Shown one piece after another: positions 45,061-56,482 of a stretch of DNA of 64,000 nt. The notes beneath the pieces were generated by a model. The model was not told the origin of the DNA and ran no database searches. It saw only the letters and a list, made by a program, of their open reading frames with translations. This DNA is from Manis javanica (lineage: Eukaryota > Chordata > Mammalia > Pholidota > Manidae). The first letter of the stretch is position 1, and every line of letters begins with the position of its first letter. The stretch lies in NCBI RefSeq assembly GCF_040802235.1, contig NC_133158.1, positions 44,520,001 to 44,584,000 on the forward strand, in the 5' to 3' direction. The translations under genes were made by a program, and so were the position numbers.

Positions 45061-46140
45061 CAAGGAAGGCCTCTCTGAAGAGGTGACATAAATCTGAGAC
45101 CCAAATGACATGGATATATATAAGAACAGTGTTCAGCGCCGAGGATCAGCAAATACAAAGGTCTTGAGATGGAAACAAAAATCAACCAATGTGGGGAAGA
45201 CAGAGAAGGCCAGGGTGTCTGCAGCGTGGCACTCCATTTATATGTGTATTGGTGGGTGGGGTAGGGGCAGGGGATGCCAGTCGAGGTCAGAACAGTGAGG
45301 TACAGCCACATTAAGAAAGCTTGGAGGATTTTTATCCTTATGTATAATGAGAAGCCATTGGATAGTTTTAACAAAGGAATGGATATTATCTGACTTATAT
45401 TTTTTCTAAAGTCTTCTTGCTGCTTGGACTGGAGCTAGAGTGAAAGCCAGGGGCCCAGGAAAGAGGCCAGGACGGGCATCCAGGCAAGAGGCGGTGGGAG
45501 CTCCGACCAGGGCAGCCGCCGTGGGATGAGCCGGGTGGATGGCTGGGAGACGATCGTGGAGGTGCAGCTGGCAGCACGTGCTGGTGGAGTTGGATGTGGC
45601 AATAATGGAAAGACATGTATCAAGGATTATTTCTACATATTTTTTTCATTTTGTAGTGGGGGATCAAAAGTTCTGTTCTGGGCTTTTTGGTTTGAGAAGC
45701 CTAGAAGACGTTAAGTAGAGATGCCAAGTGGAAAGTTGCCTATGTGAAGCTAGAGCTCAAGAAAGAAGTCAGGGAGGAAGATAAATTTGGAAGCCATCAG
45801 CACACAGATGGTCTTTAAAGTCCCGGGACCGTACCAACTCACCTGAGGAAAAAATGTAAACAGACAGACAGGACGAAGGCCACAGACGAGGGGTTCTCCA
45901 GCAAGTGATCTGGTGAAAACAGAGACGGCAATCTGGGCGAGGAGGAAAATCAGGACAATGAAACAACACAGGAGCTGAAGAAGAAGGAAGTAGTCACGGG
46001 AATCAGACGCTTCCAAGAGAATGCATGAGGGAACTGAGGTAGCTTTCCTGGACCTTCACAAGATGGCAGTCGTTGGTGACCTTGACATGAGCCGGTTCCC
46101 TGCTGCCTTGGGGACAGAATGAAAAGAGGGTGGGTGAGGA
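45061..46140 (-). mobile_element. L2 LINE, reverse orientation, about 1.1 kb
   Basis: The plus strand is the reverse complement of the distal ORF2 and 3' end of L2. In order it reads GGCAAGGAAGGCCTCTCTGA followed by AGAGGTGACATAAATC, CAAATACAAAGGTCTTGAG, GAGAAGCCATTGGATAGTTT, ATCTGACTTATATTTTTTC, a CATCCAGGCAAGAGGCGG block, GAGTTGGATGTGGCAATAAT, GGAAGCCATCAGCACACAGA and GTCGTTGGTGACCTTGACAT. The distance covered is longer than most L2 fragments. The reverse-transcriptase C-terminal region is broken throughout. Confidence 0.8.
45254..45273 (+). other. G-quadruplex motif
   Basis: Four runs of three to four G in 20 bases (GGGTGGGGTAGGGGCAGGGG) with loops of one or two bases, which fits a stable parallel quadruplex. 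It lies inside the antisense L2. Confidence 0.7.
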
Positions 46141-46141
46141 G

Positions 46142-47142
46142 TGAGTGTGCATGCAAAGTGCTGCCCTCGGCACAGACCTGGCACATAGGAGCTCCGGTAA
46201 ATGCTCTCGCGTATCATTATCCACCATAAGGCACCTCTAATTTGCAGCTCCATGTGACCCCAAGGCTGTCAATTGCTGCAGGTAGAAACAATAAAGTCAG
46301 CATGCACTCCGAAATGCTACTCCACCCAGGGTGCCAGTGCAGGAACCGGACCAGGACAAAGTAACTATTTTTTAACACATAATAAATGTAAATTTCAATT
46401 TTGCAATCATAAAAAAATGTTTGGTCAAAGCTACAAAAAAACTCATGATGTTAAACAAAGGCTACAGAAGCGTGAGCCCTGCTGGACCTACTGGGTCCTG
46501 AAGCCTGGCTGGGAGGAAGTAGGGGATGAGAGGGGGCCATTCTGCTCTTCACATAAATTCAGGGACTCACCTGCTAGAACCTCCTCCCTGGATGAAGGAG
46601 TTGTTCTGTGGACCAGTATTCTTTCACATCACATGCCCAGGGGTGTCTCAGCACTTCAAAGATGTCATCAGAAATGAGAGATGCTGGATACATGATTTAA
46701 TTGGAAGGTCATGCTTGGTGACTTCTCCTGCAGACTGTAACAGCAGGGTACCAGCTCATTTTGTAAACAGGAGGAGGGGAGAACCCTCTTCCAGCTGTCA
46801 TTATATTCAAAAACTATGTGGGTTCAGCAGAAAACCAGAGGAACAAGCACAGGGCCATGACCTCCATGATGCAGCAGCCACCAGCCCATCAGATACTCCC
46901 CCTGCATGATGTGCCCTGTGGGCTCTTATTCTGCTGTGTTGGGGAACATGCAACATGCCAGCCCGGCCCAGCACCCCTGTCTCCCATAGCTCCATACAGA
47001 CCCTTCACCCTGTACGCTTGCTGGTGTGTTGATCTGTCTGATAAAGAATGAATCATGTAGAAAACTGGAAGTGTACCTCTTTTCATTCCCTCTCCAAGAA
47101 CTTAAGATGTGGAAGAGATGGGTTTATTGAATCAAAGGCTCA
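46142..47142. other. Unique sequence, nothing recognised
   Basis: A 134-codon frame (46273-46677) and a 127-codon frame (46526-46909), both plus, overlap each other in different frames and show no motif. No repeat recognised. Confidence 0.5.
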
Positions 47143-47144
47143 GA

Positions 47145-47870
47145 TACTGCCCTTCACTCATCCATTCATCAAAAAAAATTGAGCCCTTTTATGTGCCAGG
47201 AGCTGTACTGGTCAGTAATGCACAAAACATCAACAGACAAGACAAACTTTTAAGGCCCCTTGTAATGCCCATTTTCTGGCAGAAACAGACAATAAGCTAA
47301 CAAAGGAATGAGTCTATGATACTGATTTTAAATACTACTAAACACTACCAGGAATAATAGGGCAGGTGAAGGGATAGAGGGGGCAGGAGGAGGGCAGGGG
47401 ACAATTACAGGTATGGTTGACAGAGAGGTCCTGCCCATGGAGGTGCCAGTTTAGCCCTGTCCTGAGGGAGCAAGCCTGCTGATGATCTGGGCACAGAGCA
47501 AGGATTCAAGGGAAGGTGCTACAAGGATAGGAGCTCTGGGGCAGGCACGGGCTTGGCGTGTTTCAGAAATTGCAAGACCAATGAGGTTGGAGTAAAATGA
47601 GAGAGAAGGAGTATGGAGGAATTCAGGATCATAAAGTTATACAGACATGTAGAGACTTATGGGCCATGATCAAAAAAAAGGGGGGTACTTTTTCTAAATG
47701 TGTTGAGAAGCTTTAGGGGTTTCAGAGCAGAGAATGATACGATCTGATTTGTATCTTAAAATATCACTGATTATTCTGTGACGTAGGAGGAACTGGGAGA
47801 CCATCAGCAGTAAGAGATGACGGCGCATTTGACAGGGTGACGGCGATGGAGGTTGTCGCTTCCTAGTATA
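47145..47870 (-). mobile_element. L2 LINE, reverse orientation, second copy
   Basis: Begins with the reverse complement of the L2 end: CACTCATCCATTCATCAAAA, then TGTGCCAGGAGCTGTACTGG and CAGAAACAGACAATAAGC. It continues with GCACGGGCTTGGCGTGTTTC, ATGATACGATCTGATTTGTA and GGAGGAACTGGGAGACCATC. It is the same orientation as the 45-46 kb copy but includes the extreme 3' end, so the two are not one interrupted element. They overlap in content. Confidence 0.78.
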
Positions 47871-47871
47871 A

Positions 47872-48220
47872 ATAAATCTTCCCTGGGAAGGATCCCGGAT
47901 TCTCACCCTTTGAAATGTGCATAAATTACCCTAAGAGGAAGAGATGATTAGTGTCTCCAGATTTAGAACACAGGAACATGCAGTGGCCCTGGGTCGCACC
48001 CTCCCCCTTGAAATGCAAGCCCACCCTTCCAGAGGGGCCATCTCTCTGGAAGTCTCTCACTCTCTGACCACACTTGTAGCCCATGTCCCAAGTTTTGAGG
48101 AGGCTTTGAGTGGAACTCCACAGTTCCCCAGATAATAAGAATGAAGTGAGTTTCCAAACCTTCAGAGAACAGGAAGTGACCAGAAGACAGGCAGAGGACA
48201 GTGACAAATGAATATGGCGT
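47872..48220. other. Short unique spacer
   Basis: Nothing recognised. Frames on both strands without motif. Confidence 0.5.
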
Positions 48221-48221
48221 G

Positions 48222-48737
48222 ATGCCTAATTATAGGTACTGACTTGCCTGGGCCACAGAGCGCCCAGATATTTGGTCCAACATTCTCTGGGTGTTTCTGT
48301 GAAGGTGTTCCTAGATGAAAGCAATGTTTGAATCTGCACACTTAGTGAAGCAAATTGCCCTTCCCAGTGTGGGTGGGCCTCCTCCAACCCACCGAAGGCA
48401 AAGAACATTGACCAAAAGGCAGAGAAGGAGAGAAGCCTTCCCTTCCGCCTCTCCGTGTTTGAGCTGCAACATCGGTCCCCTCCCACCTTCAGACTCGGAT
48501 TCAGACGGGACCTCCCACAGATTGGCTCCCTGGTTGTCAGGCCTTTGAATTCACACTGGAACTGTACCCGCAGCCCTCCTGGGTCCCCAGTTTGCCAACT
48601 GCCCATCTTAGACTTCTCAGCCTCATTAGTCATGTAAGCCAATTGCTTATAGTAAATACAAAAATATAAAATATATAAGACACATACATAATATATAGGG
48701 TACAGGAAACCGGTCCTGTTGTCTGGAGACTCCAGAT
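48222..48737 (+). mobile_element. LTR-like or L1M 3'-UTR-like repeat (family not named)
   Basis: A recurrent mammalian repeat. Plus-strand words in order: CAGATATTTGGTCCAACATT, TCTGGGTGTTTCTGTGAAGG, CAAATTGCCCTTCCCAGTGT followed by GGGTGGGCCTCC, GAGCTGCAACATCGGTCCCC, TCAGACTCGGATTCAGACGG, CCAGTTTGCCAACTGCCCAT and AAGCCAATTGCTTATAGTAA. It ends in a TA-rich stretch and GGAAACCGGTCCTGTTGTCT. The TAGTAAATA near 48650 is a decayed polyadenylation signal. The minus-strand 222-codon frame (48226-48894) lies mostly within this repeat and is therefore not a gene. Confidence 0.72.
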
Positions 48738-48738
48738 G

Positions 48739-51700
48739 AATACATATGGGAATGGCACTTACCTCGAAAGGCCAGAATGTTTGAGGAAGGCAGGAAGAAA
48801 TGGTCAGAAAGACACGATGAGAAATGAAAAAGACTCCTATCCCACCTCCCAGGCCTGTGCTCCATGGGGACCGGGAAGAAGAAACAGCCCCCACACAGGA
48901 GGGCTCAGTATCCTCCGGGAAGAGTGGATCTCATTCTGAGGGAGAGTTCTGCAAAAAGATTGAAGGTACAGGGGATTGTGCTGATCACAGATGGCTGCAG
49001 AGGACACAGTGGGAGGTTCTGAATAGTAAGGAAGGCTTGGGAATTGAATTCCATTAGGAGATATAAAGCACCTTAAAGGGCACAAATCAAGGTGGGAAAC
49101 AGCCATCTCAAAGGCATGGTGCTCTGGGGTGGAGACTGAGATGTACATGCGGAGTGATGAGATTACTCCCCAGGGTCTTCTAGAAACAAGTGAGTAAGCA
49201 CTCTGATAACATCCTGAGGCAAGGAAGCTGGGGGAGGGGAGGCCTTGCAGGGAGCACTATGCCCTATGCACCCCCCACCCTTAAATGCCGCAGTGTGACA
49301 ATGTGCCAGAGAGAGGCACTCCCACCTGCAGGCATCACTGGTGCTGCACCTGGACAGGGCTGAGGTGACTCTCACCAGGAGATTCGTTTCTACATAGACT
49401 CTGCTTAGGACACTCGCTGCTCCCTTTCACTACAAAGAGAATGGGCCAAGAAAATCGGCACTTTGGTTACAAATGGAAGACTGCTCACAGCCAAAGTTCT
49501 CTGAAGAGAATCTGGTCTTTCAGAACCTCTCCCCCAGAAGATCCTCAGGAAGCCATCACCCACACATTACGGAAGACCCAGTCTAGGGGCAGGTCCTGCA
49601 GAACATCTCGAGCATCTCCATTCTGGGTTCCACCTGCTCCTCACCGAACCTGTTCCTCCGGAGGCCACCATCTGCTGCTTGAGCTTCTCCCGGGCTATGC
49701 TTTGCTCCCCGGCGATGTCCCTGCCTCTTCCAGTGGCTCCTCTCGCCCGGGATCCCTCACCTCCTCACTCAGGGAATCACTACAAAACCCGCCACTTCAC
49801 AGTATCCGTCCAACCTTTCCCGGGCTCCTTCGCATCACTCACCATGTCTATTCTTTCATTCGTTCTACATTATTAAGAACCCACCTTCCAATAATACTCT
49901 TTCTAAAGAAGGTGTTCTTCTCTGGGAAATGTACTTGATGTCCTTTCGGGCACAGTCCCATCTCCAAGTCACCTTTGGGGTCCAGTCTAGCCATCCTCTT
50001 GTCATTATCTCTTCCTTAAATACAAGAAGTCCTTGAAATCCATTTCTTCCAAAGAACTCACTGCTACATGAAAACAATAGCAAAATCTCCCAGCCCACCC
50101 TCTCCTAAGTAAGCATGAAATCTCATAACTGTGCTTATTGTCTTCCTACTTGGTAATGAGGCTAATAGCTCACTTTTTAGAACATTCACTTAAATGTGTT
50201 CATGGTTGACTCTTCATTATTTAATCTCTCACCTCAGCAGTGTGGTATATATCTTAAGCTTTTAAGAAGGTGTAAATCACAGCTTTATATCATGTAGTGT
50301 CACATTCAGACAGATGTTATTACTTTTATCTAAATTATGAAGTAAAAAGTCAGGGGTATGCTTCTGTTATCCTAAAACATGGTCAACAATAACCAATACT
50401 CCATAATTTGCCCTTGATCTTTGAAGGTCGGAGCTGTGCATTTTCCAGAAAACAGAGACAAATTTTGCATTTTGCAGGCTGTTATTGCACTTGCCCACAT
50501 TTGCCCTGAAAAGATAAATGAAATGTAAAGCATATCACATTCATTAATTTTTAAGCATAGTTACTGCTATAGGTCTTTAAGAGAACCACTTGCATATCAG
50601 TTGGCAATGGAAGAATGCTCATCAATACCCCCAGGCTTCTTCATTAATTGGTTTCCTTATAATTCTCCTAATCAAAGAGCAGCTGCAAGTTCTGCTTGAT
50701 TTCTCAGCAGTTTGCCAATATATCAGAGAGACTTAAAGTATTCAACCCTGGGTACCAGAAGCTGTGTTTACCAAATCTGAGATTCTTCAAGCCCTCCTCT
50801 TCTACTCTTGTCCTGATCTTTACTTGTCTGATTGTGGAGTCAAATAGGAAAAGGGAGATGAAGCTCCATAAGGTAGATGTGTCTGCTGCCCAGGGTACCA
50901 TCTCCTTGACCCACTATCCACAGATGGGGTGAAGGTTTCACGCTGAGCTCAGACTCACCTTGCACCTCGCAGCATCCAGCCTCAGGCAGCCACTGTGTGT
51001 CCTCCCCATTTGTGCCCCAGGGGCTCCTCGGTACTGGGGAGAGAAGAGGAAGCTAATGTCCCCAGTCAATGGGAAAGGGGCTGGTGATAAGCCTTGCAGC
51101 CTGCCGTCCTTCAGGAGGTGCCCCAGCCTTGCGCCATCACTGTCACAGCAGCAGCACTTACTGGCTTCATCCAGTGTACCGATGACTTCCATACCCATCC
51201 ACTGGCTTCTCCTCCCCTGCCTCATGCTCCCCGCCCTGGACTCCTGCTTCCTGGAATCACCTTTCTGGCAGGAAGAAAACCTGAGCTAAAACCCTCCTCT
51301 CCAGCTGCTTTGCTACATACATATTTTAGGAAATTGGGTGAGGAAGTAACAGAATTTGGGGGCCAATTTTAATGTTAAGTGATCATTTTGCATCATCTGA
51401 AAATTTTCTTAATTCCTCAAAAAGCCCTGTATATTGATCTGTATATGGGCCGCAATATAGACAATCTTTGAAGAAATAGAAAGTAGATAGACCTCAGGAG
51501 CAAAGCTGTTTCTCTCTTTCAGACAACATGAGCTCATGTGAGGCCCCAAAGGCAAGCCCACGGGAATCCCACACAAGCAGCTGTCACACATAAAGCTGCA
51601 CTTCGACAAAACCAATGCCCTGAAAAGTCTATGCAGAGAAGAATCTTGGAAAATCAGTAAATGTTTATTGACTGAGTCTTGGGCTTTGATTGAAGAGAGG

Positions 51701-52443
51701 AAAAGTTCCAGAGCAAATGGGCCCTCCCGCAGCGCAATGCTTCTGCAGGCGGAAAGAGGCTGTGTCCTGGCGAGAACCAAGGGCTTATCTTACATCACCC
51801 AACAATAGTAAATCTCTCCTCTTCTCCTCATGTTTAATTTCTATATAACTTTCATTCACAGTATGTGCTGACTCACATAACAGAAAAATGCTTTATTGAA
51901 GTTTCCCTACTTTTTAAACTAACAGATTATGTCATAGCAGTAAGTATTTAAATAACACTTGTGTGTGCATTAAGATACATAAAAACATACTTTGGGAAAT
52001 GTCCCTATTAAAATATTTATAGGACTGAGGCAGGAATTTCTATACCTCTAGGATGTTTTTGGCCTTTGAGGTTGGGTCTGCAGGTTTGGGGTTTGGTCAC
52101 ATGGCCCTTTGATCCTGTGTGTGTCTTCTGGTACCCAAAAGGGATGCTCTAAAAAAAGGAAAGAAAGAAATGCCAGAATTAGAGTACTGCTTTGTTACTG
52201 ATAAGCCTAAAAACATAAAATTCATAATTTCAAATTATGAGATACCACAGCTAGGATATGACATGTATCTTCATATATTATTTAAATAACGGTGTGCATT
52301 TGAATAGGTTAAGTTGACAGATGACAGAAAAGTGGATTCAGAATAAAGGAGTTTATGTAAACAGCCAGAAAAAAGACAGATGACTTTTAATACAGGCGAG
52401 GGCATTTATAGATAATTAATGCACATGTATAAAAGGGGTTATA
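48739..52443. other. Unique sequence, no gene recognised
   Basis: 3.7 kb without a recognised repeat. A 165-codon plus-strand frame (49441-49938), serine- and proline-rich, has no domain that I recognise. 50100-50700 is AT-rich non-coding sequence that could include conserved elements. A 123-codon minus-strand frame (51409-51780) has no motif. From 51800 to 52430 the region is AT-rich. Confidence 0.5.
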
Positions 52444-52444
52444 A

Positions 52445-52838
52445 TAGTCTGCTCAGACTGCCGTACGAAACACCATAGATTGGGTAGCTTAAACCACAGA
52501 AATTTATTTTCTCAGTCTGGAGACTGGAAGTCCACTATCAGAATGTTGTGGAATTCGATTCCTGGTGAGCTCTTCCCGGCTCGCAGAAGGCCACCTTCCT
52601 GCAGGGTGCTCACATGGCCTGCCTTCTGTGGGCTCGTGCCTGGAGAGAGATGGGGGCACAGCGCTTCACGTTTCCTCCTGCTCTTAGAAAACACCAATCC
52701 CATAGGATTGGGGACCTACCCTATGACCTCACTTAACCCTAATTTCCTCCTGATGACCCATTTCCAAATACCATTGTCTGGGAGTTGGAGCTTCAATACA
52801 TCAATCTGGGATGGGCACAGTTTGACCCCATGACAGTG
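52445..52838 (-). mobile_element. MLT1-type MaLR LTR, reverse orientation
   Basis: The plus strand begins ATAATAGTCTGCTCAGACTG and CACCATAGATTGGGTAGCTT, then AACCACAGAAATTTATTTTC, the antisense end of an MLT1 LTR. It passes GCTCACATGGCCTGCCTTCT and TATGACCTCACTTAACCCTA, and ends near ATGGGCACAGTTTGACCCCA. Confidence 0.85.
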
Positions 52839-52916
52839 GTCACACTGTTCTATGTGATCTATCCTAAGAGATATTCCAAGCTATAGAAAAACATACACCT
52901 AAAGATTTTTCCTTGC

Positions 52917-52931
52917 AAAAAAAAAAAAAAA
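52917..52931 (+). repeat. Poly(A) run of about 15
   Basis: An uninterrupted A run. The 75 bases upstream, between it and the LTR, have no recognised identity. Confidence 0.85.
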
Positions 52932-53091
52932 GAAACTAACCTAAAATGTGCAGCAACATGAAAGGACGTGAAAGTGGCAGACCCACTCAAAGAAACTGTG
53001 CAGCAGTGTGGAATGCACCTAGAGTGCACTACGGGCAATTTCGGAATGGGTGGGCTCTAGGACTGAGCTGGATGTGAGTTGTTTTAGTTAT

Positions 53092-53508
53092 TGTTACCAC
53101 TCTGGTCTGAAAAGTTTCCCCCTAAAACTCCACCTGTTAAAGCCCTAAACCCCCAGGGCCTTGGAATGTGACTGTATTTGCAGATAGAGCCTTTAAAGAG
53201 GTAAGTTTAAATGAAGTCATAATTGTGGACTCTAATCCAATCTGACCAGTGTCCCTGTAAGAAAAGGAAGAGGCAATAATTTCTTCTATTATAGCAGTAA
53301 GTACCTGCCACACCCAGAGGAAGGACCACACGAGGACACAGGGAGAAACAGGGTGTACAGGCCAAGGAGAGAGGCCTCGGGAAAAACCAGCCCTGCTGAC
53401 ACCTTGATCTTGGACTTCCAGCCTCCAGGGCTGAGAGAGAGTAAGCATCTGCTGTAAGCCCCCCAGTCTGTGGTGCTTTGTGACCGCAGCGCGAACAGAC
53501 CAGTCCAG
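53092..53508 (+). mobile_element. MLT1-type MaLR LTR
   Basis: Sense-strand LTR: CTCTGGTCTGAAAAGTTTCC, CTTGGAATGTGACTGTATTT, GCAGATAGAGCCTTTAAAGA, CTAATCCAATCTGACCAGTG, CACACGAGGACACAGGGAGA, ACACCTTGATCTTGGACTTC, CAGCCTCCAGGGCTGAGAG and the end GTAAGCCCCCCAGTCTGTGG. It faces away from the antisense copy about 250 bases upstream. Confidence 0.86.
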
Positions 53509-53509
53509 G

Positions 53510-55652
53510 TACCTCCGAGGAACCAGAGGCTGGGCCTGCTGCTCGGGGTGGGTGTGGAGTGTGGAAAGGTTTCTCTCTTGCTCATGCCCACCCTCCACTT
53601 TCACCCAGCCCTGAATGCCTGCCTCTCTGAGCTTCTCTGAGCTCTTGCTCTTCCCTTGCAGGTAGGACGGGGGGCCCATGGCCTTCTCCACCTCTCCCAG
53701 ATAGGGGTTTTGTCTCCCCTCCTTCCCTCAGCAACAATGGCTCTGCACCTGCACCTTGGGGGCCACGTGTCTCTCTGTCTCCCTCCCCACTGTTGCTGTG
53801 AGTGGAGGTTCAGACATTAGGGTGGGATCTCTGCTTCTCCCCCTGCTCCCCACCAGCCCTGTAATGGGACCAAACAGGCCTGCACCACTGACAGGCTCCT
53901 TCCAGCCTCCCACCCTGCCTTCTAGAGAGTTCCTGGTGGAGGCCCACCGAAAAGTCTGAGTGGGTATGACTCCCCCTCATGTCCGGAGCTCCTGGGGTCT
54001 CTCTGCCGCCATGCCAGTCCACACTGGGCCCATAGCAATTAGTTCAAATTTTAGCCAACTTCTTTGAGACACTTTTCTGGCAGAGGTGACTTCCCCCTGT
54101 GTCTGTCAGTGTTCATCCTGCCTTTCCTGGGGGAGGAACGCTGCCTCCTTGGTCATCAGGCTGCTCATTTGCGCTGGGATCTCAGCTCTCTGACTCTGAT
54201 GAGCTCAGGAACAGCTATGAGTCTGTGGTTTCTCTGACTTTTACTCGTTAGAGTCTGAGGGATACTTTCCAGCTTTCTACTTTCTAGGCAGAATTAGAAC
54301 CCATATCCAATGTTAAGTGGCCAGTCTGTTGCCTGTAAAGGCTGAACTGAGCACCGGCAGAAACTTGTTTTGCAAACCAGACCACAGCAAGCACAGCATG
54401 AACCTCAGAAGTCACTGTTAATTCTCTGTCACTCAGCACTCTCAAGGAATACATAAGCATCCAGTTAGGAGGAATAGCAGATGGAAAGAGAAGAAATCGG
54501 TACCTAAACATGTTATTTTGGGGGAGTCCTCTCTTTCCCCTTTGCCAAACCTTCTTCAGAAGTCAAGCATGGCACAGGGGGATGGGGGAAAGGCAGAGGT
54601 ATTTTAAGGCTGAAAGGACACTCACAGGTCTCTTTCCCTTTCAAAGACAACACCATTTTGAACAACTCTTCTGCAATGTCCATTGTGCTAGTCCGAAATC
54701 AAATTCACAATAACATAACTTACCTAGATACCTAAATTTCAAGATACAAAGACTCCAACAGACTGCCCTGCATATGACAGAAAGGAGATACACAAGGGAA
54801 GTTGTCTATAAGACCACAAATGCCATGCCCAGCAGGACTCCCCCAGAAGACCCATGAAGGAGTCGGTCAGAATATCACAGCCATAGATCTAGAAGGACCC
54901 TGAGTGTCATATTAGAACACAAATACCACAAGTGACACAGCTATTGGTGAAGCAGTTTTCCAAAACAGCGCACAACTTTTGACAAAGCCCTCAGAAAACC
55001 ACTCCAACCTTCCTCTGATTTTCAAGGCTGATGGATTTATGGACAACCTGGTATATCTGACATGCACGATAAACCTGTTTATGATCTTACCTATTGAGAA
55101 ATATTTACAGTGGAAAATACCAGACAAACAGACATAACACTTACATGAACGTCTGATGGGACATTGGAAAGTTTTGCCAACTTTTCCCAAGTGGGGCAGG
55201 ACATCTGGGAACCTGCCCTCAGCTGAAACTCACCAGCACCAGTCAATCATTAGGAAACTCAAGCACCCTCACCACACACACAGGGAGGAGAGCCGCCCCT
55301 TTCAGCAGGCAGGACCCGGCCCAGGCACGTGCCCCGAGCCACACGGCATGCTGGCCACGCTCCAGCCACTTGCCACCAGGCCTGTCCTTTGCACCGTGCT
55401 TCTGAGGCCTCCAGACTCCAGAAAAGGAAAATCCAACTCTACAATGACTCCCGACTGGGAGGCTCATGGTGATCACCTTAAAGGTGTGTCTTTGAGCACA
55501 GGTGGCTGCTTGTCCCCACCTTGGCTTGAGATGCTGTGGTGCACGTGGCTGAAAGTGGCCACTAACACGCTTTGGTCCATGTGCCTGGACAGCCTAGGGC
55601 TGAAAACAATGCCGACGACTGCCTAACAGCAGCCCGATTTCCATATCCCCTC
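53510..55652. other. Unique sequence, no gene recognised
   Basis: A pyrimidine-rich part at 53530-53860, then balanced sequence. A 156-codon plus-strand frame (55156-55626) has no recognisable domain. No repeat family recognised. Confidence 0.5.
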
Positions 55653-55654
55653 AC

Positions 55655-55870
55655 TGCTTTGGGGATAAATCCATGCTACGTGTATTTATTGGCCATGAGG
55701 AACATGCCTGCCCTGGTGGGGTAGAGCCAGGGCCCAGGGGGAATGAGGCAGACATGGGGCCTGCCCACTTCACAGTTTAACGGGAGAGGAGGCAGTCAGT
55801 AATTAGTGCCACACACATCACATCATTAGTCAGCATGATGAAGGAAGAGTCTGAGATGACGTGTGAATAT
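55655..55870 (-). mobile_element. L2 LINE, 3' end fragment, reverse orientation
   Basis: Antisense L2 text: TGTATTTATTGGCCATGAGG, CATGGGGCCTGCCCACTTCA, CAGTTTAACGGGAGAGGAGG and ATGATGAAGGAAGAGTCTGA. These correspond to 'catggagcttacagtctagtgggggagacaga' and 'gtgctatgaagga'. Divergence is high. Confidence 0.6.
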
Positions 55871-56480
55871 GGTTGAGGCATTAATCCAACAGGGAATATG
55901 TTAACGTCCCATCAGGGAAGCAAAATAGTCTGAGTGATAGAGAGTAAGAGACTCATCGCAGGATTTCCACCACACACCATCACAGGAGATACTGGGGAGG
56001 CAAAGGCCCAGCAGGGGAAGGAGAGGGGATGAGAAAACAGTCCCTCACCAGGAGAAAGGAGGCTCATGGGAAGTCGCCAGCCAGCTGCCACCCTGCACCC
56101 GGGATGGTCTGCAGTGACCACTGCCAGCAAGGACTTTGGACATGACATGCTCATCAGCAGTGATCAGATGTGGGCCTGGGACCCTTGCCTTTCTCTCAGC
56201 TCACCCAACTCCAGTGACACGGGCGACTGTAGAAGCTGGTGGCCTTCCCCACAGGGCTGGAGGTCCAAGGGCAGATGGCCCCCCAGCGCACAAAGAAGAC
56301 AGAGCACCAGCATTGTCAAAAAGACCTGGGGTCAGACGACATGCGTGTCACTCTGTGGCCCCATAACATGTCCTCCCTTTGCCCCTTGGTACACTGGACA
56401 CAGCAGAGCACCAGAGAACCAAGTGAGGATTCGCTGGCATAACCCCTGAAAGTGTCAGATCGTGGAGACAAGGCTGCGCC
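55871..56480. other. Unique sequence, nothing recognised
   Basis: Balanced composition. A 127-codon plus-strand frame (56066-56449) has no recognisable motif. Confidence 0.5.
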
Positions 56481-56482
56481 CT

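Noticed and set aside
47371-47400. Second G-quadruplex in the 47.4 kb G-rich patch
   Set aside because: One loop is longer than seven bases, so it is a weaker motif than that at 45254.
48226-48894. 222-codon minus-strand frame as a gene
   Set aside because: About two-thirds of it lies within a recognisable interspersed repeat.
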